A model generated the notes under the pieces. The model had not been told where the DNA came from, did not search any database, and was given only the letters and a program-made list of their open reading frames with translations. From Candidatus Alistipes excrementipullorum (GTDB taxonomy: Bacteria; Bacteroidota; Bacteroidia; Bacteroidales; Rikenellaceae), in assembly GCA_019113665.1 (NCBI GenBank), contig DXGW01000028.1, positions 1-8,034 on the forward strand: 8,034 nucleotides of DNA, read 5' to 3'. The position numbers and the translations under genes were made by a program. Shown in pieces: positions 5,814-8,034 of this stretch. Each line of letters starts with the position of its first letter. Position 1 is the stretch's first letter.

Positions 5814-7187
5814 TCAGATGTTGATTGCTACGCCGAGAGCAGCCTCCGACGCCTCCATCACGCCTTCGTTCATGCTCGGGTGGGCGTGAACCGTGCGGGC
5901 AATGCGGTGGGCCGTTGTGCCGAGCATCTTTGCGAGTGTCGGTTCGGCTATCATCTCCGTGACGTTGGCACCTACAAGGTGCGCGCCCACGAGTTTCTCC
6001 TCCTTGTCGAATATGAGTTTCACGAAACCGTCGCGGTCGCCAGCGGCGGCAGCCTTGCCCGATGCCGTGAAGGGATAGCGTCCGACGGTATACTCATCGG
6101 TGCGCTCCTTCATCGCCTGTTCTGTCAGCCCGACCGAAGCGACCTCCGGCGAGGTGAATACGCATGAAGGTATTGTCGTGTAGTCGATCGGTTCTGGCGA
6201 AAGTCCGTAGATGTTCTCCACGCAGCAGATAGCCTCTGCCGATGCCACGTGGGCCAATGCCGGCGAGGCTACGATGTCGCCTATGGCATAGATGCCCTCG
6301 ACCGACGTGCGGTAGAACTCGTTAACCACGACCTTGTCGCGCTCGACCTTGACGCCGGCTTCCTCAAGGCCCATGTTTTCGATATTGGACTTGATGCCTA
6401 CGGCCGACAACACGATGGCGGCCGTCAGCGTCTCGTTACCCTTCTTGCCCTCGACCTCCACGTTGCAGCGGCCGTCTGCGACGGTGACGTTCTTTACGGT
6501 TGTCGAGGTCATCACGTTGATGCGCATCTTGCGGAAACTGCGCTCCATGGCTTTGGAGACCTCCTCGTCCTCGAGCGGCATGAGTTGCGGCATGTACTCG
6601 ACGACCGTGACCTTTACCCCCAGTGACGCATAGAAGTATGCAAACTCACTGCCGATGGCCCCCGAACCAACTATTATCATGTCTTCCGGCAGTTCGGTGA
6701 GGGTCAATGCCTCGCGCGACGATATCACGTGTTTGCCGTCGATCGGCATGAATGCCATTTCGCGCGGGCGGGCACCCGTGGCAAGTATTATGGCGTCGGT
6801 CTCGTATACGGTTCCGTCGACATCTACCCTGCCTTTGCCTGCCACGCGTCCGAATCCGTGTATCAGTTCGATGCCGTTCTTCTTCAGCAGGAACATCACA
6901 CCCTTGTTCATCATCTCGGCTACGGCACGCGACCGGGATACTATTTTGGCCATGTCGGGCTTTGCCTCGCCCGACAGCTCGATGCCGTAGTTCGATGCCG
7001 ATTTGCAGTAGTTGTACACCTGGGCGCTTTTGAGCAACGCCTTGGTCGGTATGCAACCCCAGTTGAGACATACACCTCCGGCTTCGGCCTTTTCGACGAT
7101 GGCTACCCTTTTGCCCACTTGAGCGGCGCGTATGGCGGCTACGTATCCGCCTGGACCGCTGCCGATAACTATCAGGTCGTATTTCAT
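5814..7187 (-). CDS. lpdA: Dihydrolipoamide dehydrogenase (E3)
   Basis: FAD enzyme that reoxidises dihydrolipoyl groups with NAD+ in 2-oxo acid dehydrogenase complexes and the glycine cleavage system; cytoplasmic. The 457-residue length is typical. Seen in order: FAD-binding GSGPGGYVAAIRAAQ (9-23); the redox disulphide in GGVCLNWGCIPTK (Cys40/Cys45); ATGARPR (136-142); the NAD-binding fold IIVGSGAIGSEFAYFYASLG (171-190) with an acidic residue at the strand end (VVEY, Glu197), which fits NAD rather than NADP; the FAD motif YAIGDI (300-305); and the dimer-interface active site HAHPSMNE with His436/Glu441. All catalytic residues are present. ATG 7187 starts right at the Rossmann fold. It follows a DUF3828-like gene after 48 bases with no clear promoter in the gap and ends at the shared terminator. 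No E1 or E2 gene is adjacent, so its partner complex cannot be named from context. Confidence 0.96.
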   Translation of the reverse strand: MKYDLIVIGSGPGGYVAAIRAAQVGKRVAIVEKAEAGGVCLNWGCIPTKALLKSAQVYNYCKSASNYGIELSGEAKPDMAKIVSRSRAVAEMMNKGVMFLLKKNGIELIHGFGRVAGKGRVDVDGTVYETDAIILATGARPREMAFMPIDGKHVISSREALTLTELPEDMIIVGSGAIGSEFAYFYASLGVKVTVVEYMPQLMPLEDEEVSKAMERSFRKMRINVMTSTTVKNVTVADGRCNVEVEGKKGNETLTAAIVLSAVGIKSNIENMGLEEAGVKVERDKVVVNEFYRTSVEGIYAIGDIVASPALAHVASAEAICCVENIYGLSPEPIDYTTIPSCVFTSPEVASVGLTEQAMKERTDEYTVGRYPFTASGKAAAAGDRDGFVKLIFDKEEKLVGAHLVGANVTEMIAEPTLAKMLGTTAHRIARTVHAHPSMNEGVMEASEAALGVAINI

Positions 7188-7235
7188 ATATTACAGTTTT
7201 TAAGGTTTTTACAATGCGTCATATCATGCTTGTGT

Positions 7236-7667
7236 TTATCTGTCGGAATACCCGTCTACAACATATCCGTCCCGTGTCCGTTTCATCATCAGGTCGACCT
7301 GCTTGTATTGTTTGTTGTATGAATCCCACAGATAGACCCTGTATATGTTCTCCGATGCGCCGGTCTTCTCGATTCGCATGCCGTCGAGCGAGTGCGAGTC
7401 AAAGTCCTGCGCCTGCATAAACGGGTTGTAGTCGAGCTCCATGGTGCCGTACATGCGCCGGATTCGCCTTGCGAGGCTCCGGGACAGATATTTATCCTCG
7501 ACGCGCCCGACCGCCACGTCATCGTTGCGTACGAGCGCATCGAGGTATTCCGTATAGAAACGTTCGATTGTTGTCCGGGCACGGTCATCGCCCTGGCCGC
7601 ATGCGGTGCAGTCGGCAGCAGTAAATACTGCCGTCATGAATGCAGCGATGAACAGTACCCTGAACAT
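7236..7667 (-). CDS. DUF3828-like exported protein
   Basis: A 143-residue protein with a short hydrophobic N-terminus (residues about 4-18, MFRVLFIAAFMTAVFTAADC) that looks like an export signal. The mature part has a helical start (TTIERFYTEYLDALV, 32-46), a KYLSRSLARRI segment (59-69), the stretch LDYNPFMQAQDFD (78-90), and a strand-rich end (IYRVYLWDSYNKQYKQVDL, then DGYVVDGYSD). The ordering and the DYnPFmqAQDFD signature resemble DUF3828, a Bacteroidota-rich family of NTF2-like small secreted proteins with no known activity. Cys23 follows CTA and is trailed by GQGDD, so a lipoprotein is possible, but the lipobox is imperfect. The ATG at 7667 is 3 bases after the stop of the dipeptidase gene, which indicates co-transcription. 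Family assigned from motif memory; function unknown. Confidence 0.78.
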   Translation of the reverse strand: MFRVLFIAAFMTAVFTAADCTACGQGDDRARTTIERFYTEYLDALVRNDDVAVGRVEDKYLSRSLARRIRRMYGTMELDYNPFMQAQDFDSHSLDGMRIEKTGASENIYRVYLWDSYNKQYKQVDLMMKRTRDGYVVDGYSDR

Positions 7668-7670
7668 GTG

Positions 7671-8034
7671 TTACTTCACAACTCTCAATACCTTGCCGTT
7701 GTCTGCGGCTACGGCACGTTTCCACTTCTCGCTGTAACCCGGCTGTTCGATCTTGTCGGGAATGTCGCGGCCGTTGCCGTTGTCGATGAAGCCGTTCTCG
7801 TCTTCGCTCTTGATGTTGCCGTCCATGAACTTCACGAGCAGATAGCGGTCGAGTTCGACCCATTTGTCGAACAACGACTGTGCCGTATTTACCGAATATT
7901 CGGTCAGTTTCTTCATGCGCTTTTTGGGCGATGAGGCGTATACGGCGTCGATCTGCTTCACCTCTTCGAGTTTGCCGTTCTCCCACTCGTCCACAACCTT
8001 GCGTATTGCGGGTGCCACACGGTCGTAGTTGAGA
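7671..8034 (-). CDS. C69-family dipeptidase, C-terminal part (truncated by the right edge)
   Basis: The last 120 residues of a larger protein; the frame is open through position 8034, so the N-terminal part lies outside the window. The segment resembles the C-terminal end of Bacteroidota peptidase family C69 dipeptidases (Ntn-hydrolase fold, related to Lactobacillus PepD): YDRVAPAIRKVVDEWENG, then YASSPKKRMKKLTEYSVNTAQ, then the characteristic LLVKFMDGNIKSEDENGF and a final PGYSEKWKRAV. The catalytic N-terminal cysteine is not in view, so activity and export signal cannot be judged. An in-frame GTG at 8018 is an internal codon, not the start. The stop TAA at 7671 is 3 bases before the DUF3828-like gene, so the two are likely translated from one message. 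The peptidase call rests on remembered C-terminal motifs only. Confidence 0.72.
   Translation of the reverse strand, partial: LNYDRVAPAIRKVVDEWENGKLEEVKQIDAVYASSPKKRMKKLTEYSVNTAQSLFDKWVELDRYLLVKFMDGNIKSEDENGFIDNGNGRDIPDKIEQPGYSEKWKRAVAADNGKVLRVVK

Noticed and set aside
7392..7934. Plus-strand open frame of 180 codons opposite the DUF3828-like and dipeptidase genes
   Set aside because: Antisense shadow with no motif, while the minus-strand frames show an export signal and family-like segments.
1..8034. Mobile element, CRISPR array, tRNA/rRNA, riboswitch or defence system
   Set aside because: No transposase or integrase motifs, no regularly spaced repeats, no cloverleaf or rRNA-like sequence, and the intergenic gaps (at most about 116 bases) are too short for most such features.

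Overview
This window looks like an ordinary chromosomal stretch of a Bacteroidota bacterium, most likely order Bacteroidales (family not settled). The evidence is: two intergenic sequences that match the Bacteroidota -7 promoter consensus TAnnTTTG; no Shine-Dalgarno sequences ahead of the genes; a long signal peptidase I of 450 residues with an insert; a short DapB of 238 residues; a DUF3828-type exported protein; and the tail of a C69-family dipeptidase. Base composition and codon use look even throughout, with no insertion sequence, integrase, CRISPR array, rRNA or tRNA in view.

Layout from left to right. Positions 1-4654 carry a tightly packed minus-strand unit transcribed in the order dapB (4-hydroxy-tetrahydrodipicolinate reductase), lepB (signal peptidase I), a YigZ/IMPACT-family gene, and uvrA (excinuclease subunit A, cut off by the left edge). 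Gaps between these genes are 14, 3 and 14 bases, so they are probably one transcript. Positions 4655-4770 are a compact divergent promoter region: one good consensus promoter faces left to dapB and one faces right to truA (tRNA pseudouridine synthase). A 59-residue two-helix membrane protein follows truA on the plus strand. A perfect 13-bp hairpin at 5761-5792 lies between this small gene and the convergent lpdA and probably ends transcription from both sides. Positions 5814-8034 carry a second minus-strand unit, read in the order C69 dipeptidase (C-terminal part only), DUF3828-like secreted protein, and lpdA (dihydrolipoamide dehydrogenase).

The genes do not form one pathway. They cover lysine and cell-wall precursor synthesis (dapB), protein export (lepB), DNA repair (uvrA), tRNA modification (truA), central carbon oxidation (lpdA) and peptide breakdown (dipeptidase). 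I did not find a novel system. The points most worth a second look are the back-to-back promoters, the start site of truA, the His-to-Asn change in the TruA catalytic motif, the small membrane protein, and the uncharacterised DUF3828-like gene.
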